DNA of 53,684 nt from IMG/VR virus record IMGVR_UViG_3300047172_000109, positions 1 to 53,684 of that record. The stretch is one strand, 5' to 3'. The notes under the pieces were generated by a model. The model was not told where the DNA came from, made no database searches, and saw only the letters and a list, made by a program, of their open reading frames with translations. Shown in pieces: positions 33,263 through 40,692 of the stretch. Source of the stretch: a virus. The translations under genes were made by a program, and so were the position numbers. How positions within the stretch are numbered: the stretch's first letter is position 1; each line of letters starts with the position of its first letter.

Positions 33263-33648
33263 GGATGGCTGGGCTTTCTAGGTCGTTTGGTTGGTCGATT
33301 GGAAAGAACCTCGTCAAAGGCTTGCTGGGGAGTCATGTTCTTTTCGCGAATGCGAAAATAAACAGATTGCCATGATATCTTCAGCAAATAACAAATGTCT
33401 TTGATGAGATATTTGTGCCCTTGGTAGAGGACCTTAGTTGAGCGGCCGAGGTGTCTGAGACAACCGCAGCTTTCGCTTGCGCCATAGGCGAGCGAATGGA
33501 ATCTCACCCATTTGACCTTCCCACAAGCACATTTACACTCCACCTCGAAGTGGTTTTTGTTCTTGCGGGCCGGGCCGGTGAGGGTCCAATTTGAGTATTT
33601 GGGTTTTGCCTCGGGGATGAGAAAAACCCAATGCTCATTTTGGATCAT
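33259..33648 (-). CDS. Zinc-knuckle protein of homing-endonuclease/AP2 type
   Basis: A 129-residue basic protein. CKCACGKVKWVRFHSLAYG then ESCGCLRH is the C.C.CG...(S)CGC module common at the N-terminus of phage AP2/HNH proteins. The C-terminal half (DICYLLKISWQSVYFRIREK) looks like a helix-turn-helix DNA-binding domain. No nuclease residues seen. Four-base overlaps on both sides. Confidence 0.7.
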   Translation of the reverse strand: MIQNEHWVFLIPEAKPKYSNWTLTGPARKNKNHFEVECKCACGKVKWVRFHSLAYGASESCGCLRHLGRSTKVLYQGHKYLIKDICYLLKISWQSVYFRIREKNMTPQQAFDEVLSNRPTKRPRKPSHP

Positions 33649-34115
33649 TTGGAGGCAAGCTCACCGGCAATGGCGGCGTAGCCCGCCTCGTCGAGATAGT
33701 GGTCACGCGCGGGTTTGCCTTGAATGGAGCGGGCGATCTTGAGGAGAACCATCATTTGAGCCACATCGACGGGGCTTATTGAGCTATCAGTGCCATCGGG
33801 CAAAACTCGATTGCGGAGATAGGTGTTCCACAATTCGGAAATGGCAATGAAGGAGCGTTCCTTGGCACCGTGGGTTGTCTGGCGAACGCCGCCCACAATA
33901 CCAGCCGCCTCGGTGAGGATGTTTGTGGCGAGGTTGGGGTTTGCGATAGGAATTTCTTGCTGCATTTGAGTCAAGTCATAATCTTCTGCCTCGTTCATCC
34001 AAGTTGCCTTTTCGACTTGAGCGGCTATTTTCTTGTTCTGCCACCCCTTGAGCGCCGCGGCACGTCTCTTGAGTTTGGCTGCCTGGGCAGAGTATTTGTG
34101 GTTTACCTTGACCAT
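33645..34115 (-). CDS. DUF6378-like phage protein
   Basis: A 156-residue protein. The basic N-terminus (KYSAQAAKLKRRAAALKGW) is followed by a conserved region (TTHGAKERSFIAISELWNTY; SPVDVAQMMVLLKIARSIQG; DHYLDEAGYAAIAGEL). The pattern of VA.MM.LLKIAR...KP..D...D.AGYA matches a phage family I recall as DUF6378, of unknown role, usually near replication genes. AGGAG upstream. Confidence 0.75.
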   Translation of the reverse strand: MVKVNHKYSAQAAKLKRRAAALKGWQNKKIAAQVEKATWMNEAEDYDLTQMQQEIPIANPNLATNILTEAAGIVGGVRQTTHGAKERSFIAISELWNTYLRNRVLPDGTDSSISPVDVAQMMVLLKIARSIQGKPARDHYLDEAGYAAIAGELASK

Positions 34116-34130
34116 AGATTTTCTCCTAAG

Positions 34131-35507
34131 TTATGCGTTTCGCAGGATGCGAAACTTCCTGTAGGCACTCACGGCGTTGTCGAAATGCTCCTTTTCCCGC
34201 TCAAGGCCAACCATGCGCTGGGCGCCAAGGGCCTCAGCTGCGCGGAGAGCAGAGCCGCCGCCGCAAGTGGGATCAAGAATACTGGTGCCCGAGTCAACAA
34301 ACATCTCGAAGAAATACTTGAGAACCGGCTCGGGTTTGGTGGAGGGGTGATAGAGCTTGTCGGTCGGGGCGCTGTAGGCGTTGGACTTGGCCTTCACGAT
34401 CTGGCGATCCTCGCGCGAGGCGATAAGTGCCGTCTCATAAATTCGCCGAGGGCCGCGCTTAGGATCCGGCAAAAGCCCCATATTGTCGGACTTGAGCCAA
34501 ATGAGAGGAAATGGATTGAAAACCAGGCTCGGTGCGTTTTTGGCAAAAAAGTCCAGAGTCTCTTGGTGAAAGTGCATGGAGTACCAGAACATGAGGTGGG
34601 CGCTGTGGGCCATGAAATTATCAAGGTTCGTGCAGAAGACCTTGAGGAGAGCCCAATAAACTTCCTCGTCGTCTTTGTAGAGGGTCATAGAGTTTTTGCC
34701 CGTCTGACTACCACCTGAGTCAAGGCCGATGCCGTAGGGGAAATCGCAGTGGACGAAATTGAACTTAGGCCCCTTGTAAGAGGGTGCCCAAAGGGCAAAG
34801 TCCTCGAGGAAGATCGGCACAGCGTTGGGGGTTTTGAGGGCCGGTGCCTGCGGTGGTTTAGGATCTCCTTCTGGGCTTGGCGGTAATGCCAGATCTTCGA
34901 TGCTTAGCTCTAGGTCCCTTGCGGGGGCCTGTGGTTTAGGGGCGAAGAGGGCCGCGGTGTTTTCATGAATGTCGCTCATGGCGTCGCCGATGAGCCTCTC
35001 CTCGAACCTATTAATGATGTTGATGGCGCCTTGGAGGGAGGTCGCTTCGCGAATGCGCGGCTGGTCAAGTTTGCGCGAAACGCGCAAAATCTGGGCGACG
35101 TAGGCAGGGTGAATGGCGAGACTCTCAGCTGTTTGCTTTTGAGTCCACTTTTCTTCCCGCGCGGTGTAGAGGGAGTGGATTGCTGCCACCGCCTCGACGT
35201 TGTCACGCCAGGAGAGATCACTGCGTTTGAGGTTCTCCTCAAGCTCAATGATTTGGGCCTCCTCTGGGGAGAGACTCTCATAGAACCTCACCGGGATGTC
35301 CTCAATGCCGAGTTCTATGCTTGACATGAGCCTGCGCTCACCGGCGATGAGGTTGAGGTCCTTATCCACAATGATGGGGTTAAGAACCCCTCGCTGGGCG
35401 ATGCTGTCTTTGAGGTCCTTGGTGTCGATGATCTTGCGCTGGCGCTTCTCTCGGTCGATCTTTATGTCAACGCAGGGGACTCGTTTATAGCGGTTAGTAA
35501 TGGCCAT
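34131..35507 (-). CDS. ParB-like domain fused to DNA methyltransferase
   Basis: A 458-residue protein. Residues 10-150 are ParB/Spo0J-like: DSIAQRGVLNPIIV, LIAGERRL (53-60), then an HTH (KQTAESLAIHPAYVAQILRV). A Pro-rich linker (185-230), containing LSIEDLAL, leads to a methyltransferase: DFPYG (255-259) is the DPPY-type catalytic motif and DPTCGGGSALRAA (412-424) the SAM site. This order is the beta class, N6-adenine or N4-cytosine. Likely function is site-specific DNA methylation protecting phage DNA; the ParB part may guide it. GGAG before the ATG. Confidence 0.85.
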   Translation of the reverse strand: MAITNRYKRVPCVDIKIDREKRQRKIIDTKDLKDSIAQRGVLNPIIVDKDLNLIAGERRLMSSIELGIEDIPVRFYESLSPEEAQIIELEENLKRSDLSWRDNVEAVAAIHSLYTAREEKWTQKQTAESLAIHPAYVAQILRVSRKLDQPRIREATSLQGAINIINRFEERLIGDAMSDIHENTAALFAPKPQAPARDLELSIEDLALPPSPEGDPKPPQAPALKTPNAVPIFLEDFALWAPSYKGPKFNFVHCDFPYGIGLDSGGSQTGKNSMTLYKDDEEVYWALLKVFCTNLDNFMAHSAHLMFWYSMHFHQETLDFFAKNAPSLVFNPFPLIWLKSDNMGLLPDPKRGPRRIYETALIASREDRQIVKAKSNAYSAPTDKLYHPSTKPEPVLKYFFEMFVDSGTSILDPTCGGGSALRAAEALGAQRMVGLEREKEHFDNAVSAYRKFRILRNA

Positions 35508-35541
35508 ACTTGGACTCCAGATTTTAACTTACCCTGTAGGA

Positions 35542-35565
35542 GTAGAGGGCACATTGGCCCTCTAC
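35542..35565. terminator. Intercistronic hairpin
   Basis: GTAGAGGGC (35542-35550), loop ACATTG, GCCCTCTAC (35557-35565), a perfect 9-bp stem between the DUF669-like gene and the ParB-methyltransferase gene. The T-run (TTTT) is on the plus-strand side, opposite to the genes, so on the coding strand it is more likely a processing or attenuation hairpin. Confidence 0.45.
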
Positions 35566-35596
35566 TTTTAGGCTACAATAGGCTCCGCCGGGGCGC

Positions 35597-36028
35597 TTAT
35601 ACCCCCACCACATTCCCCACATCAGCGTAGATTTCCGTACCGTCCTGCGAGGAACGATGCGTGACGCTGATGAGGACCTGGGCGTTCTTGAGGTCGGGAA
35701 TGAACTCCCCAAGGGACCTTCCGCTGGTGGGGATACCGCACCCTTCTGCCAGCTCCTTGATGCGGTACTGAGAGTCTTCGGTAAGGTAGTAATCCTTACG
35801 GAGGGTTTTTTTGGAAATATCCCCCGCGTGAGCCAAGTCGTCCTGGTCCACATCATCGCTTGGGGATGTGACGCCGAGCGTCAACCTCACGTATGGGGTT
35901 TTGTTCTCGTTCTTGGCCTCCAGGTATTCATATTTTTGAACCACGCCGCTGTATGTGCCGACCGGGAGGGGTTTGGGTTTGGAAATTTCATCGGCACTCT
36001 TGGAGAGGAGTTTTGAAAAGTCAACCAT
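35597..36028 (-). CDS. DUF669-like single-strand DNA-binding protein
   Basis: A 143-residue protein. LPVGTYSGVVQKYEYLEAKN and PYVRLTLGV form an OB-fold-like start; KTLRKDYYLTEDSQYRIKEL then GRSLGEFIPDLKNAQVLISV match DUF669 phage proteins, thought to act as ssDNA-binding partners of the recombination machinery. It is directly downstream of the Sak4-like ATPase. It does not end in the acidic tip of typical SSBs. Confidence 0.7.
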   Translation of the reverse strand: MVDFSKLLSKSADEISKPKPLPVGTYSGVVQKYEYLEAKNENKTPYVRLTLGVTSPSDDVDQDDLAHAGDISKKTLRKDYYLTEDSQYRIKELAEGCGIPTSGRSLGEFIPDLKNAQVLISVTHRSSQDGTEIYADVGNVVGV

Positions 36029-36099
36029 CTGTTGTAGACCTCATAGTTTGGGTTAAATGTTAGGCACGCAAAGCGGGCGCAGAGCACCCTACCACAGGT

Positions 36100-36966
36100 T
36101 TACACCTGGGGTTCTGTTCCCCTGATGGCCTTGAAGTATTGGGCAAGGCCAAACTCGAGAGGGTATTCTTTTTCAACTCGGAGGGGTGCGGAGTTTTTTA
36201 ACTCGATGACCCCAACGGTTGATGTTTTGATGACGCGCTTTTGATTTGCGCCCTGGCCTGATGTTTGAGCCATCAAGCAGTTGTTGAAATAGCGGGCGAC
36301 CTTGGGAGCTAAGGCTTTGCCCAAGGTGTTAGGGTAGCCACGTACCGGGCCATTTTCCTCGCCGATGTAGGTGATATGGCAGGGAATGATGACGTGGCAC
36401 TTGATGTCGGTGGAATAGAGCATCCCTAAGAGGCCCTCGACGAGGTCCTGGGCAAGGCCCCAATCGCTCTGATGCGGGCGCTGGCCCAAACGGCCATTCA
36501 TAGCAAGGATGAGTTGCATGGCGGCGTTGGAGAGGAAGGTTAGGGAGTCGAGGACCAAGATGTCATTTTCGCCCCATGAAGCCACCGGGCCGAGGTCACA
36601 CAAAACCTTGCGCTGTGGCAGGGGAACTGCTGGGTCTGAGTCATCGGTTTCCTTCCAATGGCTGAGCATTTTGATGGCGTTCTGCCAGGACTCGGCCTTT
36701 GTTGGGACCAAGGTGCCGTTGGAGTTTTTGCGTTTGTCGGTGAAGGTCACGTATTGGACGCGCGATGCGGAGTCCTTCTGGTATGGACTTTTGGGATCAG
36801 TGAGCATGTTCTTGAGAACATCCAGGCCATTGTCCATGTCGATGATGCGGAGGTTGTAACCGGCCGAGGCCAAGCTCGCCAAAGAGCCCGTCTTGCCCGC
36901 ACCGGAGTCCCCAACGTAGAGGAGCTTTAATGAGTTGGTGGAGTGGTGGTCGATGAGGGATGGCAC
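36100..36966 (-). CDS. RecA-fold ATPase, Sak4-like
   Basis: A 288-residue protein. LLYVGDSGAGKTGSLASLAS holds Walker A (GDSGAGKT, 19-26); IIDMDNGLDVL and NDILVLDSLTFLSN (Walker B) follow. Sak4-type proteins are short RecA-like ATPases that support strand annealing with phage SSBs. Its neighbours, a Cas4/AddB-like nuclease and a DUF669-like protein, make a recombination module. GTG start 4 bp after the preceding gene. Confidence 0.8.
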   Translation of the reverse strand: MPSLIDHHSTNSLKLLYVGDSGAGKTGSLASLASAGYNLRIIDMDNGLDVLKNMLTDPKSPYQKDSASRVQYVTFTDKRKNSNGTLVPTKAESWQNAIKMLSHWKETDDSDPAVPLPQRKVLCDLGPVASWGENDILVLDSLTFLSNAAMQLILAMNGRLGQRPHQSDWGLAQDLVEGLLGMLYSTDIKCHVIIPCHITYIGEENGPVRGYPNTLGKALAPKVARYFNNCLMAQTSGQGANQKRVIKTSTVGVIELKNSAPLRVEKEYPLEFGLAQYFKAIRGTEPQV

Positions 36967-36969
36967 TGG

Positions 36970-37383
36970 CTAGGCCCCCATTATTTGAGAGAGGAGTTCT
37001 TTGATCTTTGGCTCCGGTTTCCAATAGTTGGGGCCTTTGAGAAACTTGCCGCGGGCGTCCTTTATGGGCTTGCCATCATCCCCAAGCTTGCTGGCGTTGG
37101 AGTCCATGATGATCTCGAGGACTGCCTCGATGGGTATGCCGTGCCGCGCGGCTTCGCCAAAGCAATAAACGACAATGTCGCCGAGCCAATCGGCCAAAGC
37201 TACGAGGCGATCAAGGTCGTCTGTGAAAGCACAAATATCTTCTGCCTCTTTGACTTCCTCTTGGAGGATATCTTGGAATTGCCAAATACGCTCCTCAAAG
37301 TCCTCCCCCGCCTCGGGGATGGCCTTGACTGGCAGGTCATACATCTTATTCATAGCCTCAATACGAAAAACAAAGTTATTCAT
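36970..37383 (-). CDS. MazG/PRA-PH-like nucleotide pyrophosphohydrolase
   Basis: A 137-residue all-helical protein. ERIWQFQDILQEEVKEAEDI and LVALADWLGDIVVYCFGEA carry the E..E and D metal-binding pattern of phage MazG-like NTP pyrophosphohydrolases, followed by MDSNASKLGDDGKPI, typical of phage members. These enzymes hydrolyse NTPs and may clear damaged nucleotides or lower alarmones. The start was set to ATG 37383, overlapping the previous gene by 8 bp. Confidence 0.8.
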   Translation of the reverse strand: MNNFVFRIEAMNKMYDLPVKAIPEAGEDFEERIWQFQDILQEEVKEAEDICAFTDDLDRLVALADWLGDIVVYCFGEAARHGIPIEAVLEIIMDSNASKLGDDGKPIKDARGKFLKGPNYWKPEPKIKELLSQIMGA

Positions 37384-37573
37384 CAGTTGGGGTGCTTTCA
37401 AAAATAAAGGTGAGGTTCTTGTCGCGAAGGGTCTTAGCCAATGTCAAAACATTGACGAACTTGCCGGGGCGTGGACCAAGAGAGAAGTTGGCGAGTTGGA
37501 TGGCGAGGAACTCCTCGAGCAATGCAAGATCGGTTTGTTGTTCGCCTTGTAAAGTGATTTTTATTTCGGGCAT
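37376..37573 (-). CDS. Small hypothetical protein
   Basis: A 65-residue protein: MPEIKITLQGEQQTDLALLE then a helix and NLTFIFEST. GAGG lies upstream. No family recognised. The 66-bp gap to the nuclease gene contains an overlapping ORF that I could not support. Confidence 0.6.
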   Translation of the reverse strand: MPEIKITLQGEQQTDLALLEEFLAIQLANFSLGPRPGKFVNVLTLAKTLRDKNLTFIFESTPTDE

Positions 37574-37639
37574 GATGGTCCTCTGGATCGTAGTCGATGA
37601 ATGGGTCGAGAAAAAGTGGAGGGAGCTGTGCGGGGTCCA

Positions 37640-38587
37640 CTAGATGTCTCCCCTTGTTTTCAAAGGATCCCACTGGCGGCTCTTCATCATCTTGGGGAGC
37701 CACTCCTGGCGGACCTCCGGGCTCTTCGAGCAGACCTCACGAAAGGCGCAGCCGCCGTACATGGCGCAGAATTTGTCGTTCATGGGCCAATAATCGGAGA
37801 GGGCAAAGTGCTCTGCCTGTTTGATCCAAAACTTGGTCGAGTCATACCACTCTCTGAGTTGTCCATCGGTGCGCGGCACAAACCCTCTCTGGAGACGAGA
37901 GAAGGTCACTCCTACTTGAGCACCGTCAATGATGACTCCCCGGATGGGCACCTCGTAGACGATCTTCCCGGCGAAGCTATAGAGGCTCATTTGGTTATCG
38001 GGGGAGAATTTGGAGAAGAAGTTGGCGTCGACTGGACCCTTGGAGGTTTTTTTGTCTACGATGAAATAATCATCGTTGAGCTTGCCGATGCGGTCAAGAT
38101 GACCGCAGAGAACGTATTCCTCGCCGGTTGAGGCGACAAAGTCATCCATGCCAAGGCGGAACGAAAGCTCTACGGCGGGCTTGCCATTTCGGAGGATGAC
38201 TGTTTCGATAGGGTCATCTGCGAATTGTTCGAGGAACCAAACTACCGTGCGGACCAGGGTAAACCTGGTTTTTTCCCGCATGTCGCTGATCCAGGGCCTG
38301 CCCATGCGCTTGTCCCAGGTTGCGTGAAGCATCCACTCAACGCATCGCAAGGTGGCCTTGTCGTGGGTGAGGCCCTGGGCCTTGTAGTGGTCGTAGCGTT
38401 CGAGGGCCTGGTGGTAGAGGATGCCAAAGGTGAGGTGGACGCTTTCCTCACGCGGGCCAAAGCCCTGAATGATGGAGTATTCGTAAAGTTTGGGGCAACT
38501 TTTCAAAAGCCCCAGGGAGGTAGAGTCCCACCCAAGCTGGAGTTTGGGAACTTGGAGGGAAAATGAGGAGTTGTTGAGATAGCTCAT
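37640..38587 (-). CDS. PD-(D/E)XK exonuclease, Cas4/AddB-like with Fe-S cysteines
   Basis: A 315-residue protein. GHLDRI (D164) and YFIVDKKTSKG (D178, K180) form the RecB-type nuclease core; QMSLYSF follows as motif QxxxY. C31 near the N-terminus plus CAMYGGCAFREVC near the C-terminus give the four Cys of a 4Fe-4S cluster, as in Cas4 and AddB. It probably resects DNA ends for the Sak4/DUF669 recombination system. It overlaps the next gene by 4 bp. Confidence 0.85.
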   Translation of the reverse strand: MSYLNNSSFSLQVPKLQLGWDSTSLGLLKSCPKLYEYSIIQGFGPREESVHLTFGILYHQALERYDHYKAQGLTHDKATLRCVEWMLHATWDKRMGRPWISDMREKTRFTLVRTVVWFLEQFADDPIETVILRNGKPAVELSFRLGMDDFVASTGEEYVLCGHLDRIGKLNDDYFIVDKKTSKGPVDANFFSKFSPDNQMSLYSFAGKIVYEVPIRGVIIDGAQVGVTFSRLQRGFVPRTDGQLREWYDSTKFWIKQAEHFALSDYWPMNDKFCAMYGGCAFREVCSKSPEVRQEWLPKMMKSRQWDPLKTRGDI

Positions 38588-38799
38588 ACCGCGGTCCTCA
38601 AAATGATAAGCGTGATTTCTTTAATCGCTTGCTCTGGACTGAGAAATGGTGGAAGACCTTCACCGGACTTTTTCATAACCCAACGGCAAGGCTCGCCGCA
38701 AGAATCTAAGATTTCACCATCCTCACGTAGGACAGCTGTGCAAGCATCTTCTCCGTTGTTTTTCCAACCTCTGCAGTGGCTTACGATGCGCTGGGTCAT
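38584..38799 (-). CDS. Small hypothetical protein with Cys residues
   Basis: A 71-residue protein with four Cys (SHCRGW, DACTAV, DSCGEPC) that could bind zinc, and a C-terminal helix (SPEQAIKEITLIILR). It starts 3 bp after the previous stop. No family recognised. Confidence 0.6.
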   Translation of the reverse strand: MTQRIVSHCRGWKNNGEDACTAVLREDGEILDSCGEPCRWVMKKSGEGLPPFLSPEQAIKEITLIILRTAV

Positions 38800-38802
38800 G
38801 GA

Positions 38803-39048
38803 TCAGAGCCCCAAATCGTCTAAATTAACTGCTTGGACCTGGGCCTTGTCCATTGGCGCGGCCTTGGGGGCGCGTTTACGCGCAGCCTTGGGTTCGTTGT
38901 CAGTGAGGAGGAAATTCTTTCTCATGCGCCGGAGTTCCTCCACGATTTTTATGATGTCCTGTTCGCCGAGCTTGAGGGGATCACGCGAAAAGAGTTCGTC
39001 GAGGGAGGTCGGGACGGCCTCTTCGAGGGGATTGGCTTGTTCGGACAT
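38803..39048 (-). CDS. Small phage protein ending in LDDLGL
   Basis: An 81-residue protein. LDELFSRDPLKLGEQDIIKI is followed by VEELRRMRKNFLL, a conserved helix seen in many phages beside replication genes. A basic Lys/Ala linker leads to the C-terminal VNLDDLGL, the clearest instance of a C-terminal motif shared with the proteins at 41947 and 42502. Confidence 0.75.
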   Translation of the reverse strand: MSEQANPLEEAVPTSLDELFSRDPLKLGEQDIIKIVEELRRMRKNFLLTDNEPKAARKRAPKAAPMDKAQVQAVNLDDLGL

Positions 39049-39117
39049 TTTTGGCTCCTGGGACTTAACCCTTGAAGGTGGGAGGACTTTGACGTTACTT
39101 GGGGCGTGGCTTAGCCC

Positions 39118-39363
39118 CTAGTTTTGGCCCTCACTAGGGTCAAACGAGGGGTCGATCTTGCCGAGGTCAGTGACAGGATCAAGCCTCTTTGCCTTTGCCG
39201 CCGCCGTGGCCTCACTCTGAATAAAGAATGCCCGCACGATTTTGCGAATGGCGTATGAGGCCCCGATCTTTCTCGGCAAGAAATAATGCTCGATCTTTTC
39301 CCAATCACTTTGGTACAAAATGACGTGCTTGCGGACGAGAGGTTCGCCTTCATGCTTGGGCAT
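39118..39363 (-). CDS. Putative ribbon-helix-helix DNA-binding protein
   Basis: An 81-residue protein starting at the ATG in TAATG. VRKHVILYQSDWEKIEHYFL then GASYAIRKIVRAFF has the strand-helix-helix pattern of RHH regulators; the C-terminus is acidic and disordered. It could regulate the early operon. Confidence 0.6.
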   Translation of the reverse strand: MPKHEGEPLVRKHVILYQSDWEKIEHYFLPRKIGASYAIRKIVRAFFIQSEATAAAKAKRLDPVTDLGKIDPSFDPSEGQN

Positions 39364-39533
39364 TATGATTGGCTCCACTGGTGCGCCCCGCTTGGGGGCT
39401 CGCCGTCGATCCACACCTCAACCTGAGTGCGAGGGGCGAAGCCCGCAAGGAGAGTTTGGATGACGTGAGAGAAATCACGGGTTGGGTGCTGAGCACGCTC
39501 TAACTGAGGCGCTTGCGCTTGCTGGTCGGTCAC
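39363..39533 (-). CDS. Small hypothetical protein
   Basis: A 56-residue protein; GTG 39533 follows AAAGGAG by 7 bases and overlaps the preceding stop (GTGA). FSHVIQTLLAGFAPRTQVEV resembles the PRKQLEVWLQEALP segment of the protein at 51348-51641, perhaps a distant relation. Unknown. Confidence 0.55.
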   Translation of the reverse strand: MTDQQAQAPQLERAQHPTRDFSHVIQTLLAGFAPRTQVEVWIDGEPPSGAHQWSQS

Positions 39534-39745
39534 TTCTTTGCTCCTTTCACTATCCAAAGTTCTTGTTCAGGGTTGTGTGGGCTTCGGCGGAATTGTAAAA
39601 CTTCGAGGTCAGGGTCTCCGCTCTTAGACCGAGCCTGGTAGAGTTTGGCTTGGTCTTTGACAAAGTCCCCTACCGCAATGACCAGCCCGATAGGGCTGGC
39701 CAAAGCCTGGTAGAGTATCTCCAGAGGTTCCTGACCCTTGGACAA
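39530..39745 (-). CDS. Conserved small phage protein
   Basis: A 71-residue protein with the recurrent phage pattern ALASPIGLVIAVGDFVKDQ, KLYQAR, DP.LE.LQFRRSP then ELWIVKG. Function unknown. The start is probably TTG 39745, three bases after the previous gene; no ATG is available. Confidence 0.65.
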   Translation of the reverse strand: MSKGQEPLEILYQALASPIGLVIAVGDFVKDQAKLYQARSKSGDPDLEVLQFRRSPHNPEQELWIVKGAKK

Positions 39746-39748
39746 GGT

Positions 39749-40315
39749 TTAGTCGAGGTCCAAGTTGTCGAAAAGGTCCCCGGTTGCCGCCTTGGTTGCC
39801 TCGACGCGGCGCTCTGCTTCCTCGCGGATGGCCGGGTTTTTCTCCAGCAGGCCGGTGATGAGGCTCTCGAGCTTCCCCTCGGGCAGGTCCTTGATCTTGA
39901 TGCCCTTTTTCTGAAGTGCCTCCGTAACCATCGACTTGGCGATCTTGTGGGCCTCTTTGCCCACCGGATCGACAGGTGTGGCGATGCTGCGGCGTTTGCC
40001 CTGGAACTCGTAGCTCTCAGCGTAGGCCGTGAGTTGTGCCTGAAGTTCCGAAACATCCACCTCGGCACCGGCCTCTTTGGCCTGCTTGACGCTCTTGGCG
40101 AAGTTGTTGCGGAGGTTCTCGGCGTAGGTCTGGTTCAAGGCCGCAGCCTCGGCCGCGTTGATGGTGTAGCCGTCGTGGTAGGGGGAAGGAATGCGGAAGA
40201 CGATGTCCTGGATTGTGATTTCCTGTTCCTTGACGCCAGAGGCGTTGACGGGGGCTTCGTCGGTAGGGGTCTCGGCGTTCATTTCAGTGTGTTCCTTGTG
40301 TTTGGCCTTAGCCAT
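39749..40315 (-). CDS. Phage protein, paralogue of the protein at 559-1116
   Basis: A 188-residue protein; ATG 40315 has GGAG upstream and a promoter about 45 bp away. ITIQDIVFRIPSPYHDGYTI is followed by a long helix (YAENLRNNFAKSVKQAKEAG), then the region shared with 559-1116 (AHKIAKSMVTEALQKKGIKI; IREEAERRV) and an acidic end (DLFDNLDLD). No family name known. Two copies in one genome suggest an oligomeric or DNA-associated protein with two expression programmes. Confidence 0.8.
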   Translation of the reverse strand: MAKAKHKEHTEMNAETPTDEAPVNASGVKEQEITIQDIVFRIPSPYHDGYTINAAEAAALNQTYAENLRNNFAKSVKQAKEAGAEVDVSELQAQLTAYAESYEFQGKRRSIATPVDPVGKEAHKIAKSMVTEALQKKGIKIKDLPEGKLESLITGLLEKNPAIREEAERRVEATKAATGDLFDNLDLD

Positions 40316-40361
40316 GATGGTGTTCTCCGGTTTGATGGCGCGGCATCGCGCCGCATGTATG

Positions 40362-40390
40362 GTATGACATGGCACCGCCGGGGTCGTCAA
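40362..40390 (-). promoter_or_regulatory. Sigma70-like promoter upstream of 40315
   Basis: On the minus strand TTGACG, 17 bp and TCATAC, followed by a second CATACA. It belongs to the group with CATAC(T)-type -10 boxes seen at 42786 and 53444, and lies just downstream of the palindrome at 40450-40484. Confidence 0.6.
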
Positions 40391-40449
40391 GCCCTATGTG
40401 TTGAGGATTGCCATTATTTTTGCGTGCCAATGGGCGGCGCGGCAGCTCT

Positions 40450-40484
40450 CTCGTCCCACCTTAGATTGATAAAGGTGGGACGAG
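40450..40484. repeat. 35-bp palindromic element, copy A (after the pilin gene)
   Basis: Near-perfect: TCTCGTCCCACCTT (40449-40462) pairs with AAGGTGGGACGAGA (40472-40485), a 14-bp stem. It lies 10 bp beyond the Flp pilin stop and upstream of the promoter at 40362-40390. No U-tract follows on either strand, so it does not look like a standard intrinsic terminator. Confidence 0.85.
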
Positions 40485-40494
40485 AAACCGCGAC

Positions 40495-40647
40495 CTAAAG
40501 CTCAGATGAAACCTTGGCAAAGGTATTGCTGACGCCGTGGCCCAGGCTCGTCACCGCGCCGATGATGACGACAGCGATGAGCGCAGCAATGAGCGCGTAT
40601 TCGATGGCAGTGACAGCGCGGCGAGACTTGATGAAAGATGTAAGCAT
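40495..40647 (-). CDS. Flp/Fap-type (type IVb) pilin
   Basis: A 50-residue protein. After a short basic leader (MLTSFIKSRRA) comes the class III prepilin signature VTAIEYALIAALIAVVIIGA: Glu at +5 of a predicted cut after Ala11, then a 20-residue hydrophobic helix and a short tail (SNTFAKVSSEL). Flp prepilins are cleaved by a dedicated peptidase (CpaA/TadV) and polymerised by the Tad machinery. AAGGA lies 8 bases before the ATG. It follows the GHKL-ATPase gene and is followed by a 14-bp-stem palindrome. No other tad gene is present, so it would act with host machinery. Predicted -1 residue is Ala instead of the usual Gly. Confidence 0.85.
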   Translation of the reverse strand: MLTSFIKSRRAVTAIEYALIAALIAVVIIGAVTSLGHGVSNTFAKVSSEL

Positions 40648-40692
40648 GAGATTGGTCCTTGGTTTGGGTTAAGATTTTGGCGCTATGCGTCC

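Noticed and set aside
33870-34718. Plus-strand ORF of 282 codons
   Set aside because: Antisense to the DUF6378-like and methyltransferase genes; no ribosome site.
37434-37703. Minus-strand ORF overlapping the nuclease end and the gene at 37376
   Set aside because: The part in the 66-bp gap looks protein-like, but the rest degenerates and overlaps a better gene.
39650-40498. Plus-strand ORF of 282 codons
   Set aside because: Antisense to conserved minus-strand genes; composition is typical of a GC-rich shadow frame.
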